Below, one piece after another: positions 54,231 through 63,198 of a stretch of 64,000 nucleotides of DNA. The notes under the pieces are model-generated. The model was not told the origin of the DNA. It worked only from the letters and a program-made list of their open reading frames with translations, and searched no databases. Source of the stretch: Hydrogenophaga sp. PAMC20947. GTDB lineage: Bacteria > Pseudomonadota > Gammaproteobacteria > Burkholderiales > Burkholderiaceae_C. The stretch spans positions 2,914,001 through 2,978,000 of the forward strand of contig NZ_CP039252.1 of NCBI RefSeq assembly GCF_004795855.1, written 5' to 3'. Both the position numbers and the translations under genes were made by a program. Every line of letters starts with the position of its first letter. Positions within the stretch are counted from its first letter, which is position 1.

Positions 54231-55447
54231 ATAATTTCAGTGCTCGGCACTGGAGGATTGAATATCAATTTGTGCCTTTTAAGGTCAACAATTACGATGC
54301 CACCTTTGTGGTGGTACAGCTCCCGGAACACTCGGAATCCATCAAGAATTGCATTTTCCCATTGCCAAAGTGGGCAATTCGCCACCATCAAACCATCAAC
54401 CATGCTACGGATCTGCTTTAAGAGCGAGTAATCCAGTCGCCCGGGGGGTACATCGGCATACAGCTTGCGATCATTTCCCTTTGCATGATTGAATATCCAC
54501 GTGGCAATTCCTTCTTCGAGAATAATGGCTCTAGCCCCGTCCTCGTTCTCATCGAGTTGAGGCTCAGATTTACGCTTCAGCTTCAACAATGCGCGTATTA
54601 CTGGTGACCATCCAAGATGCGCTGCGTAGGAAAGATGGAAAACGTCATGAAAACGATAACCATCTGCGCGGCGACTGTTGTCTGTCAGCGGATCACCGAT
54701 ATTCAGCCCCTTGATTTGCTGAACCACCATCAACCGATTGCCGATCTTCCGTTGAATGAATTCAACTTCCATTCGAGCTGGGAACTGCTCAAAATCTTTC
54801 CCACCAGGTTCAATTAAATAGTAGCGCTTTTGGGGTGGCCAACGATCGTAGATTTTCAAAAGGTTTTGGTTAGCGATTTCCCCCAACTCCAACGCAAAGC
54901 AAGCGCTGACCAATGCGAGGTCGCCAAGCAATTGACCGAACATGCTTGCCCGATTCTCAACAGGCTCGTTCAAGATGCGGTCAAATTTAAATGAAGTCGC
55001 TAAACCACTATCGTATGCCAATTCTCGCAGGAGTTCCTCACTGCTCCTGCTAAGGGTTGTATGATGCAGTGATGCAATGCCATCCAACTGGCGAAATGTA
55101 ATTGCTGTAATTTCACTTCGAGACGTTTCGTTGAATCGTCGGCGCAGAAAAAAGAGTCCCGCCTGGCCAAGTTCATTGGGACCTATGCCCGACAAGCCAG
55201 CTGCATTGACTAGATACCAGAGTGCATCCCCGATCTCGTCTCGGACAACTTCTGAGTCAGTTTGATAGAGCTGATCTCGGCGTCTCTTTTTCAGCGCTGA
55301 AAGCAGCCCACCAATTTCTCCAAAAAATCCGAAAGTCAGCTTCTTGTAGTGATCATGCGCGGCTTCATTCGTGAACCTATCAGTCTTGGCAGCCTGTTTG
55401 CAATAGCTCAGCAGAGTCAGCGGTGCCCCAATAATTTGTGCTTTCAT
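54227..55447 (-). CDS. MazG-like nucleotide pyrophosphohydrolase-related protein
   Basis: 406 residues, GAGGG before ATG 55447. The N-terminal about 100 residues show the MazG-type helices FGFFGEIGGLLSALKKRRRD and EVVRDEIGDALWYLVNAAGL, with the acidic metal ligands. A middle helical region is unassigned. A C-terminal block RFHDVFHLSYAAHLGWSPVI and ENEDGARAIILEEGIATWIF could be a second MazG-like or HD-like helical site. The family hydrolyses (d)NTPs to monophosphates. First gene of the operon; it could remove a modified nucleotide or provide one to its partners. Confidence 0.7.
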   Translation of the reverse strand: MKAQIIGAPLTLLSYCKQAAKTDRFTNEAAHDHYKKLTFGFFGEIGGLLSALKKRRRDQLYQTDSEVVRDEIGDALWYLVNAAGLSGIGPNELGQAGLFFLRRRFNETSRSEITAITFRQLDGIASLHHTTLSRSSEELLRELAYDSGLATSFKFDRILNEPVENRASMFGQLLGDLALVSACFALELGEIANQNLLKIYDRWPPQKRYYLIEPGGKDFEQFPARMEVEFIQRKIGNRLMVVQQIKGLNIGDPLTDNSRRADGYRFHDVFHLSYAAHLGWSPVIRALLKLKRKSEPQLDENEDGARAIILEEGIATWIFNHAKGNDRKLYADVPPGRLDYSLLKQIRSMVDGLMVANCPLWQWENAILDGFRVFRELYHHKGGIVIVDLKRHKLIFNPPVPSTEII

Positions 55448-56080
55448 TTTTGCCCTCTATGTTCATCATAAAGGATATGCAACCCGAATTGCTCGTAAGC
55501 AGTCAGTCGTATTTGACCGCTCCTGGTCGTCATGAACCGGTCACGACACGAAACTCTATGACTGGATACGCTGGAGGCCGTGTGATAACTCCCTGGCAGC
55601 CCGAGCGAGTCACGCGTCGATTGCAGATTTGTCTGTTTATGCGAGTTGATACCGTCTGACAGAAGCCAAGGCGATGCTGAAGACCAGTTTGGCCCTTATT
55701 TCGGGCCTGCAACGACCGCAAAGGGCGCCTATGCACCCAACAACCGCATCGCTTTTTTGGTCCCCTCAAAGCCCAAGATGCTGAGGACGCGTTTGAAGTT
55801 GTAAGCCAACACGGCCAGGCTCATCTCAGTTGCCACGTTCTGGATGCCACGGCGTACTACAACCTTCACCGCCCTCACTCAGCAACCGGACATCGCCCTC
55901 CAGCTTCTCGCCTTGGCCTTGCAGTGAACAACGTCGTGAGAAACTACAGCTAGAGACGAACCTGCGTAGCTATGATCTTAAGTGAAAGCAGAATTGCGTT
56001 AGCCCAGAAAAATCAGGGCTACACCTTTCCGGCCAAATGCATTACCAGCACGCTTGTCAAAGAGGACGAGGAAAAACCAA
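55448..56080. other. Intergenic region with IS remnant
   Basis: About 630 bp between the divergent MazG-like and HEAT-TIR genes. Apart from the transposase remnant at 55729-55880 no gene is supported. It must carry both promoters. Confidence 0.5.
55729..55880 (-). pseudogene. IS1182-type transposase C-terminal remnant
   Basis: The complement strand reads RRGIQNVATEMSLAVLAYNF, then KRVLSILGFEGTKKAMRLLG and stop. The MSLxVLAYNxKRVxxILG block is the usual C-terminus of IS1182-family transposases. Everything upstream is lost. Confidence 0.7.
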
Positions 56081-58015
56081 ATGAGTGACAGCCAGCTGAT
56101 CTCTGATTTTTTCAGCCGAGATGTGCTACTGGGCGATCGCGCTTTAAAAGCTGCAGTCGCGGACCGTGGGGAGGAAGCGCTGAGACTGTTCATTCCCGAA
56201 CAAGAAGGTTATGGAGCCAGCGGGCTTCAGATTGAGCAACGACTGGCAAAGCTTGCCGCGTCGATCGGCGCCAACGCCGTCGACTACCTTATCCGAGTGA
56301 TTCGCAATGGATCATGGCAGAGTATGCTTTCGGCCGCTCCAGCTTTTGCAGGGTTACGAGAACACAAACAACGAGCCACCGAGGGGCTGGTAGACGTTTT
56401 AAAGCAGGGTGAAATTGATTCTCAGCGCCTCGCAATCGAAGCGCTGGGATACTTGGGAGCAGACGATCTAGCATTCTGCATATCAGAGTTTGCCGAGAAT
56501 GGCGAGTGGATACCTCAGAGGGACCATAGGCGACAGCCTAGTAGGTATCACCTAGACAAATTCTATTTCTACGTCGCACAGGCACTCATACGTATGACCG
56601 CGTCGTTAACCAGTGTCAACGCCATCAGTCGTTGCCTTCGCCAGTTCAGAGATTTCCTCCCAATTTGTGACGAAGTACTTGGCCAAAATCGGATCAGTGG
56701 CTGGGATGTGCGCTTCGTTCAGCACAATTTTCCGTCGCGGGCAGCGGATCCTCTGGTGAGAGACTGGATCGCCAGTGACTCGCATTTTCTTCAGGATTGT
56801 GGCGTCGAAGCACTGGGCCATTTGCGACTCAGTCGAACGAGCGCATTCCTGTTGAGTGTGCTCGAGGACCCACGATTCAACGACTCAGTACGCAAAACCG
56901 CGGGCATCAGTCTCTCTGAGTTTGCAGACGCTGGAGCGGCGGCGAAACTTGCGGAACGCTTGAACAGTGCTTCAGATTCCCCGGGATTCTCCTGGGCGTT
57001 TGCATCGCTCTATGCGCATGATGTGGCGTGGCCCGCGTGCGATGAATTCGTTGAGGAGCTTTTAGGCCAGGAGAACAACGACTCTGAGATCTCGGCACAC
57101 ATGATTTATTCGCTAGCATGCCGAGGCGACACCCGAGCGGAACGAAGTTTCTCAGCATTGAACTCACAGCATCTCCACATGCGCGGAACAGGCGCAATCG
57201 CCTGCGCTCGATTCAATCCAGAAAGTGCTCGCGAAGCGCTGTTTGGGCGCGATGAGGAAGCTAATAATCCGATGGAACTCGCGTGCATACTCGCTGCCCA
57301 AGTGCACGCTGGTCACGTAGAGAAGGTCGACTCGCTGCACCAAGCACTCACCACGTTTGGTGAATTGCCGTTTCTCAGACCCATCTGGAAGCGTGAGGTG
57401 CTGTATGCGTTCTTTGTTGCGGAGGGAAGCGACTCGGAGCGAGGGAGGCTCTGGTGCGAGGCAGCTTTGGAGACACCTAGGCGAGTCGTCACGGAGATGC
57501 AGGCACTGCTCAAGCGCAGAGCCAGGGAAGTCAGTGCGAACCGGTTGCCGAGGTCGCAAGCGGAACTGGCCTCGGCAGCATCGCGTGAGTCGCAAGAAGT
57601 TAAAGACAAATTCGACGTGTTTATATCGCACGCCTCAGAGGACAAAATAAACCTCGCGGAACCTCTCTATCATGCTCTCGTGGCTGCCGGTGTAACCGTG
57701 TGGTTCGACAAGACCGAGCTTAAGCTCGGAGACGGGCTACGCCGCAAGATCGACGAAGGCTTAGCGCGTTGTCGCTATGGTATCGTGATATTGAGCCCAA
57801 GTTTTCTAGCCAAACAGTGGCCACAAAATGAACTTGGTGCATTAATGGCGCGGGAGACAGTGTCAGGGGTTAAAGCGATCCTGCCTATCTGGCACGATCT
57901 GAGCGTTGAGGAATTGCTCCGCCAAGCACCGATGCTGGCCGATCGACTCGCGTGCCGCAGTTCAGAAGAGATGAGCTCAATTGTGGCGAAGATCCTGGAT
58001 GTACTAAAAGACTGA
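56081..58015 (+). CDS. HEAT-repeat protein with C-terminal TIR domain
   Basis: 644 residues from ATG 56081 (GAGGAAAAACCAA upstream). Residues about 1-480 are all-helical with HEAT-like units (AIEALGYLGADDLAFCISEF, DCGVEALGHLRLSRTSAFLL). The TIR domain begins about 508: KFDVFISHASEDKINLAEPL, BB loop VWFDKTELKLGDGLRR, RYGIVILSPSFLAKQW, and PQNELGALMARE with the catalytic Glu near 583. A helical sensor plus NADase TIR is a common single-gene abortive-infection design. It points away from the MazG-like operon. Confidence 0.87.
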   Translation: MSDSQLISDFFSRDVLLGDRALKAAVADRGEEALRLFIPEQEGYGASGLQIEQRLAKLAASIGANAVDYLIRVIRNGSWQSMLSAAPAFAGLREHKQRATEGLVDVLKQGEIDSQRLAIEALGYLGADDLAFCISEFAENGEWIPQRDHRRQPSRYHLDKFYFYVAQALIRMTASLTSVNAISRCLRQFRDFLPICDEVLGQNRISGWDVRFVQHNFPSRAADPLVRDWIASDSHFLQDCGVEALGHLRLSRTSAFLLSVLEDPRFNDSVRKTAGISLSEFADAGAAAKLAERLNSASDSPGFSWAFASLYAHDVAWPACDEFVEELLGQENNDSEISAHMIYSLACRGDTRAERSFSALNSQHLHMRGTGAIACARFNPESAREALFGRDEEANNPMELACILAAQVHAGHVEKVDSLHQALTTFGELPFLRPIWKREVLYAFFVAEGSDSERGRLWCEAALETPRRVVTEMQALLKRRAREVSANRLPRSQAELASAASRESQEVKDKFDVFISHASEDKINLAEPLYHALVAAGVTVWFDKTELKLGDGLRRKIDEGLARCRYGIVILSPSFLAKQWPQNELGALMARETVSGVKAILPIWHDLSVEELLRQAPMLADRLACRSSEEMSSIVAKILDVLKD

Positions 58016-58458
58016 AGCTCGACCAAAGAAAGCAATTGTAGAGTTAGCGTCAACGTCATATCACTCACCGAGCGTTGAGCGTCGTCAGCTAATAGGTGTT
58101 CCAGGAGTCGACTGTGCCACCGAACAAAGCGCTGCACCTGACTGCTTACAGCGTCCGCTCCTACGTCGGTCCCGCTTTCAGCAGCAGGTGAGCGCCAGCG
58201 TTGAACGACCGCATCCCCATTTGACGGCCGACCGCTCCTGGCCGACAGTGTGAGTTCGCAGAAGTGCCCGAGAGCTGCCGCTCGCGGGAATGCGCATGCG
58301 ACTGACCGAGCGCTGTCCATAGGCGAAACGAGTTGATCCGTGATGCCCCCATGCTCGGCCTCAAGTGAGTCTCAGATATGCTCTGGTCAGCCGTTAGACA
58401 GGGTGGAGCAGAATCGACTTCGAAGCTCAAGTCCCGGCGGATTATTGAGTCACGTCCG
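58016..58458. other. Intergenic region with a dispersed repeat
   Basis: About 440 bp, no supported gene. It contains the repeat at 58230-58259, one of three related copies in the 58-60 kb interval. Confidence 0.5.
58230..58259. repeat. Dispersed intergenic repeat, core GGCCGACAGTGTGAGT
   Basis: 30-bp block, 28 of 30 identical to the complement of 59420-59449. Confidence 0.75.
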
Positions 58459-58761
58459 ATGTACATCACCGACCTCACACATTTTCTCGACAAGTCTGGC
58501 GCAATCGGCCCCGTCAAGGGTCCGGCTCGCGCTATGGCGCAATTTCTTGTCAATGTGGTCACCCATGCGTCTGACGCCACGGAAGACGCCGTGGCTGCTC
58601 CGTTCTGCTTTAAATGCAAGAAGATTGCGGTCGAAGCAACTCACGCCCAGGACGACGCTATCGTATGGACCTGCCCCGCCTGCCGAACGGAGGGGCGGAT
58701 TTCGAACTGGAAGGGCAGCCTCTGGGATTTACGCGACCGCCCACAGGCCCGCAGCAGCTAA
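58459..58761 (+). CDS. Small zinc-ribbon-like conserved hypothetical protein
   Basis: 100 residues from ATG 58459: MYITDLTHFLDKSGAIGP, then CFKCKK and CPACRTEGRISNWKGSLWDL. The two CxxC pairs indicate a zinc ribbon. I recall similar short proteins as widespread in Proteobacteria, without known function. Thirteen bp separate it from the next gene, so they are probably co-transcribed. GC is higher than in the TIR genes. Confidence 0.75.
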   Translation: MYITDLTHFLDKSGAIGPVKGPARAMAQFLVNVVTHASDATEDAVAAPFCFKCKKIAVEATHAQDDAIVWTCPACRTEGRISNWKGSLWDLRDRPQARSS

Positions 58762-58774
58762 CCAGAGAAATCCC

Positions 58775-59221
58775 ATGGGGTTGTCGTCAAAGTTGTTCCT
58801 GCTCTCTGCCGACGACACTGTGCACGCTCTGTCCAACGCGGCCTTCATGCGAATGTTGCGCCAGGAATCCGTCGCCCGCATTCCCGAATTCGCAGGCCAA
58901 CGCGTTCGCCAAGTCAGCATGGTTGTCGCCGTGGTGAATGGCGCGCCAACGCAGATAGTCCGCTGCACATTCGCCATTCTCGACATCGATGGGGATGGTG
59001 TGCTCGATGTTGAACGCTGGAACGCCCAGCAATCCGCCCGTGTGGGTGACCCGTTTGCACCCGAGCGACCAGATCGCGGAAGCATGCCTCAAATCATCGA
59101 TGCCGCCAGTCGCTTCATCGCTCGCGGCGGATCCTGGGAGCCGGATCAAACATTGTTGCATCGCATAGAAGAAGCGGCGCTTCTGAAAATGGTCTGCCCC
59201 CGGGTGAAAGTTATGCGTTGA
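58775..59221 (+). CDS. Hypothetical protein downstream of the zinc-ribbon gene
   Basis: 148 residues from ATG 58775. The central part VSMVVAVVNGAPTQIVRCTF, AILDIDGDGVLDVERW suggests a small beta-rich fold; no motif is recognised. Not membrane bound. The preceding gene ends 13 bp upstream. Confidence 0.65.
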   Translation: MGLSSKLFLLSADDTVHALSNAAFMRMLRQESVARIPEFAGQRVRQVSMVVAVVNGAPTQIVRCTFAILDIDGDGVLDVERWNAQQSARVGDPFAPERPDRGSMPQIIDAASRFIARGGSWEPDQTLLHRIEEAALLKMVCPRVKVMR

Positions 59222-59419
59222 ACGACCCGTCCACCCACCCGTTCGCACCCGAGTCGAGTTCCGCTCGCCCACGAACTGCTGGTCGGCCATGCCCCTGACT
59301 TCGCCGCCACCTTACGTACACGGCCGCACCAGGAAGTCTTCAGACCGGGTGGCGACCTGACCCTCGGCGGTTCGAGATGGCCAACAGCTTTTGCTGAAAG
59401 TCAGCTTCCTGGCCCGACG

Positions 59420-59449
59420 GCGTACTCACACTGTCGGCCATGAGCGGTC
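59420..59449. repeat. Dispersed intergenic repeat, inverted copy
   Basis: Complement of the 58230 block, located in the 266-bp gap before the SUKH-like gene. Confidence 0.75.
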
Positions 59450-59487
59450 GGTGGTGGAGGGCGGCTGTCGGGTAGGCTAGGCACACC

Positions 59488-60033
59488 ATGAACGCCGAGA
59501 TATTTGACCAATTCACTCTCTATCCCGAATCGAGCCTACTCACCTTTGCTCTTCCAGATGAGCACGTGAGGTTCCTCGCTCACGTAGGGCTTCCTACGTG
59601 GTGTGCTCCAAATATGCACTTCGGCGAGGTCGGCGAAAAATGGGTTCTGTTGCCGGCCATAGAGGCTGGCAGTAAGCGTTGCCTTGCCCTTGGCGAAGAT
59701 AGAAATGAAGCCCCTATCGGCATAGATCTAGTTGACCATTCAGTTTGGGTTCTCCCACATCAGACTGAGCCACTCTTTATGGCCAGAAACGTTTTGGAAC
59801 TAGCCAAGGTACTCTCGCGCTTTCAAGCTTCAATAGACGCTGCGGTTGACCACGATTCTTCTGCCTATGTTGAGAGGCGAGTTCGAGCCAGCTACCTTCA
59901 CTCGTTCATTTCGTGGGCCAATGAAGAAAGTCCTTCATTGCTTCGAGCAGGCTCATACTGGCACGGCGTATTGCTCTGGTTGGGTGTGCCTCACGATTCG
60001 CTGCAGGCGACGGGTCTGTCGGATCGCACTTGA
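59488..60033 (+). CDS. SUKH-4-like immunity-type protein
   Basis: 181 residues. LPDEHVRFLAHVGLPTWCAP, then GEKWVLLPAIEAGSKRCLAL, APIGIDLVDHSVWVLPHQTE and LFMARNVLELAKVLSRF give the SMI1/KNR4 (SUKH-4) outline. Such proteins usually neutralise a polymorphic toxin encoded next door; none is visible here. It may be an orphan immunity gene or may have another role in the island. Confidence 0.6.
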   Translation: MNAEIFDQFTLYPESSLLTFALPDEHVRFLAHVGLPTWCAPNMHFGEVGEKWVLLPAIEAGSKRCLALGEDRNEAPIGIDLVDHSVWVLPHQTEPLFMARNVLELAKVLSRFQASIDAAVDHDSSAYVERRVRASYLHSFISWANEESPSLLRAGSYWHGVLLWLGVPHDSLQATGLSDRT

Positions 60034-60087
60034 GCTCAAACGTTGAGTGACTACTCTTCGGCGATCTGTTGGCGTACTCGATCGACA

Positions 60088-60114
60088 GCCCTGGGTCGAC
60101 AGTGTGAGTTCACC
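60088..60114. repeat. Dispersed intergenic repeat, partial copy
   Basis: Shares the TCGACAGTGTGAGTTC core with the 58230 block; its surroundings differ. Confidence 0.55.
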
Positions 60115-60370
60115 CTTCGAGCAGCTGACATCCAACCGCGATTTGAAGAGGTACCTGCGGCATGCAAAGCTGGGTGACTGCAGTCAACTCGATACCGGTC
60201 ATCAAGGCTGCCGCACTGCCGGCCAAGCCAATGACAGCTTCGTGCCAGGCACCGTGAACTCAGCTCCCGGCCGCGACAGACGGCAATCGCTTCAACACTG
60301 ACACTCGAGCCACAGCGGGAAGATCGACAGTACACACCGAGTGCCCAGGACGGCAGAACGTCAGATGGAA

Positions 60371-60423
60371 AACTGAACGAGGCGCGCACTAATTTCTGGG
60401 ACAACGCTGTCAAGAGGGCTAGC
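60371..60423. repeat. Right copy of 53-bp imperfect direct repeat flanking the TIR island
   Basis: Counterpart of 47869-47921, same orientation. It lies 31 bp beyond the stop of the TOPRIM-like gene, in a 420-bp gap (60034-60453) that holds no other gene. Confidence 0.75.
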
Positions 60424-60453
60424 CAAATCAAGCCATGCAGCAGTCAAGTCAAC

Positions 60454-61275
60454 TTAAGATTCAAGCGCATCCATGTACTCCTGAGCCAAACCCAGCCGCA
60501 GGCGTTGCATGTGGCGCCATGGCGTTCTGATGATCTCTCGGCTATCCGCGTCAAGTGTCGGCGACCACTGCATTGTTTGGTCGGCAAACAGTCGAACCTG
60601 GTTGGCTTGCCGGGCAGATGTTTCGAGAGAACCTTCGCAAGGAAGGAGCAAACGCTCAAGTCGAGGAAGTCGTGATGCCATACCGAGGCCAGCCGGATCG
60701 AAGTCGAAGTAGGCCCAAACTGGCTCCTTCCTTGCCTCAATCACTTTCAAGGCTGCATCGGCTCGCAAACCATTGTCTCCCCGAAAGATCGCCAAAACGT
60801 CTTTTCCCAGATAGTCGAGCCAGCGATTGCGCTCGAGGAAACGAAAGCTCTCTAGGTTTTCCACCACCATCAGCGCGTCGGCGCGCACCGAAACTGACTG
60901 CTCGTGTGTCAGCACCTGATAGCCAATCTGAGGTACCGAATTGGCATCCAGGAGGCATCTTCCATGAGCCGTTTTGATAGCAACCGAGTCGTAATGCGGG
61001 GAGAGCGTGCCACTCTTCTCGCTACCAGCAATATTCAGAACAGCGTCAATGCGGCGTAGCGTTTTCTCTGGCGATACCGCTGCGATACGACGGTTGACCA
61101 GCATCTGCGCAGCTCGTTCAGCGTCTTCTTTCGAATAGACGAACCTTGATCCCGCTCGGAGACCTAGCCCGTGCTGCGTGAGGAAGAACTCCGCTGAAGC
61201 ACTTGCGCCCTTCTCTATGGCACCCCGTGCGGCCAAGTTCCGCAGGAAGGCAATCTGGGAATAACTGAAGCTCAT
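60454..61275 (-). CDS. TOPRIM-type nuclease subunit of an SMC/Wadjet-like system (JetD/MksG-like)
   Basis: 273 residues; its start overlaps the kleisin-like stop by 4 bp. The C-terminal half has VRADALMVVENLESFRFLER (conserved Glu) and PVWAYFDFDPAGLGMASRLP (DxD), the arrangement of TOPRIM domains in JetD/Spo11-like nucleases. The N-terminal half could be a winged helix. In Wadjet the corresponding subunit cleaves closed circular DNA held by the SMC motor. Similarity to classic JetD is only by motif; calling it a relative is inference from motif and context. Confidence 0.6.
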   Translation of the reverse strand: MSFSYSQIAFLRNLAARGAIEKGASASAEFFLTQHGLGLRAGSRFVYSKEDAERAAQMLVNRRIAAVSPEKTLRRIDAVLNIAGSEKSGTLSPHYDSVAIKTAHGRCLLDANSVPQIGYQVLTHEQSVSVRADALMVVENLESFRFLERNRWLDYLGKDVLAIFRGDNGLRADAALKVIEARKEPVWAYFDFDPAGLGMASRLPRLERLLLPCEGSLETSARQANQVRLFADQTMQWSPTLDADSREIIRTPWRHMQRLRLGLAQEYMDALES

Positions 61276-62531
61276 GGTCGAGAGGCCTCTGCCAGTCGAG
61301 CGGATGCATCCGTGAACAGGTCATTGAATTCGCCGGGGGCACGCGTCCCAATCTCCAAATCTACTGCGTAACCGGCTGAAGAAATCTGCGAGTAGGCGTA
61401 GAGAAGCCATTCCTCATCGGTGGTGTCGTTGTCTAGTCCGTATGCAGAACCCAAGCGCCGACGCCATCGCAGCAACGACAAATCTGCTTGTACGCTCAAC
61501 ACTTCGTCGCCGGTCAAGAAGTCAAGGTAAGCGTCGACGAGCTCATCGATCGGTGCAGGCTGCGGCTGCTCGATCTCCTGACGAGTGGACACCACCACCG
61601 GTGGCGTCATTGGTGCCTGCTTTGCAACAGGCGTGGCCGAGGGCAAGCGTTTTGCTGCAGTGAGCATGCCTTGAGCGACAACCGGATCTGTATCGGTCAC
61701 ATCGATATTCCAGGTGCTGATCAGTGCAACAGGTGCCGTCAGGCGATCGGCAATCTCCGTCGTGATTTCCACCTCAAAACCATCGCTCAAGCGGTTCTTA
61801 GAAAGCCAAAGAGCCACGCGGGCCAAATTTCGCTGCTGCGCCTCAAGCTGCCGAAACGAAAACAGGTTCTTGGAAACCACTCGCTGGATGTCAGTGATGC
61901 GCGCAGCCCAGTCGCGCAATCGAGAAAGGATGCGTACGTTGAGCAGGCGGTGCACTTCTGCGAAGCCCTCTCCGATGGACTGAGAATCCATTTCCTGCGC
62001 CTTGGCGTCCAGACTGCTAATCTGCTGACCGAAACGCTTGACCTCGCCGTAGTAGAACTGGTTCTCCCGGATCTTGCCTCCCACCGAGTCGACATCACCG
62101 AAATTGGTCGAGACTTTGGCGCTAAGCAATTGCAGGTTCTGATCCATGTAGAAGCCGATCCTGACGATCGACTCCTCAAGCCTGCTCATTGCACGGTCCG
62201 AATCGCGAAACGATCCCTCCCGACGAAAGTCGCGCAAGCTGTCAAACTCCAAGCGCAGTTGGCGGATAGGGCCATCCAACCGTGTGAGCTGGCGAAATGC
62301 CCCGTAGCTCACCACGTAGTCGCCGATGAATTCGCGCAAGAGCGGGTTGAGGTAATACGTATCCTCATCGACGGGCATCAGCGCGCGCATGCGGATCAAC
62401 GTCTCCACACCCTTGTCGCGCTTGCCGCCGGTGGACACAGGTCCGCGCATGGCAATGCCCACCAGAGCGCTGTGCTCCGACAGTGCCTTCAGCAGTTGCT
62501 GGATGTGATTTGGCGTCTCACTCACGCTCAT
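61272..62531 (-). CDS. Kleisin-like subunit of SMC/Wadjet-like system (JetA/MksF-like)
   Basis: 419 residues from ATG 62531, overlapping the upstream gene by 14 bp. N-terminal winged-helix-like part (GVETLIRMRALMPVDEDTYY, LNPLLREFIGDYVVS), a long helical middle (about 110-290), then a Pro/Gln-rich linker and a small C-terminal domain (DELVDAYLDFLTGDEVLSVQ). This layout fits a kleisin bridging the SMC heads. No enzymatic motif. Confidence 0.55.
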   Translation of the reverse strand: MSVSETPNHIQQLLKALSEHSALVGIAMRGPVSTGGKRDKGVETLIRMRALMPVDEDTYYLNPLLREFIGDYVVSYGAFRQLTRLDGPIRQLRLEFDSLRDFRREGSFRDSDRAMSRLEESIVRIGFYMDQNLQLLSAKVSTNFGDVDSVGGKIRENQFYYGEVKRFGQQISSLDAKAQEMDSQSIGEGFAEVHRLLNVRILSRLRDWAARITDIQRVVSKNLFSFRQLEAQQRNLARVALWLSKNRLSDGFEVEITTEIADRLTAPVALISTWNIDVTDTDPVVAQGMLTAAKRLPSATPVAKQAPMTPPVVVSTRQEIEQPQPAPIDELVDAYLDFLTGDEVLSVQADLSLLRWRRRLGSAYGLDNDTTDEEWLLYAYSQISSAGYAVDLEIGTRAPGEFNDLFTDASARLAEASRP

Positions 62532-63198
62532 CATCCTGGCCCAAGTTTCGCAACAGGTCCGACTGCTCGATCGCTTTGTTCTGCCCTTCTTCGCCCACGC
62601 CCAGCTCCTCCAATGGTGCTTCGGAGAGTTCGGGCACATTCTCAACCAGGTACTGCAACACCGCATGCAGATGGTCTATTTTTCCAGCGATTTGGTAAAT
62701 CTCACTGGCCTCATTAGAGAGGACTAGGTACCCATCGGCTTTTAGCTTTTCTAGCATCCGACGCATGAGGTCGTGGTTGGACCAGCGCGAGTCGGCACCC
62801 GGGATCCGAAGTTCACGCAACTGCGCCACCAAAGTCGAGTCCTCGTTGACTCTGAGCACAATCTCAGCAAGTTGGACATATTCTCCAGGCACGCCGCGAA
62901 ACCCCTCCTTAGCCAGGCGCACCAGATTGAGCATCTGGGTGAGCAACCCATAGCTGTCTCGAAAGCGAATCAAGTCTGCACGCACTTTGGAGACGTCTTC
63001 ATTGCGGTGCACCTGCAGTGGCGCCACGTAGAAGGCCCCATCCTCGCCCAGCCGAGCCAGTCGCCGGTCAATTCCAGCAAGCCACGCGTCAACGCGCTCG
63101 GAGTCGCCTGCTGCGGTAAGGTCTTCGTATGCCTCAGGGAAGGCGAACTGGCAGATGAAATTGCCTGCCAGCAGTTCTTTGAGGGTGTCAGGTTTCAT
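62518..63198 (-). CDS. KITE-like subunit of SMC/Wadjet-like system (JetB/MksE-like)
   Basis: 226 residues from ATG 63198; overlaps the ATPase stop by 11 bp. Begins MKPDTLKELLAGNFICQFAF; the middle GAFYVAPLQVHRNEDVSKVR and the C-terminal winged-helix-like MRRMLEKLKADGYLVLSNEA with an acidic tail fit MksE/KITE proteins that bind the kleisin. The frame is open upstream, but that stretch overlaps the ATPase gene. Confidence 0.6.
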   Translation of the reverse strand: MKPDTLKELLAGNFICQFAFPEAYEDLTAAGDSERVDAWLAGIDRRLARLGEDGAFYVAPLQVHRNEDVSKVRADLIRFRDSYGLLTQMLNLVRLAKEGFRGVPGEYVQLAEIVLRVNEDSTLVAQLRELRIPGADSRWSNHDLMRRMLEKLKADGYLVLSNEASEIYQIAGKIDHLHAVLQYLVENVPELSEAPLEELGVGEEGQNKAIEQSDLLRNLGQDDERE

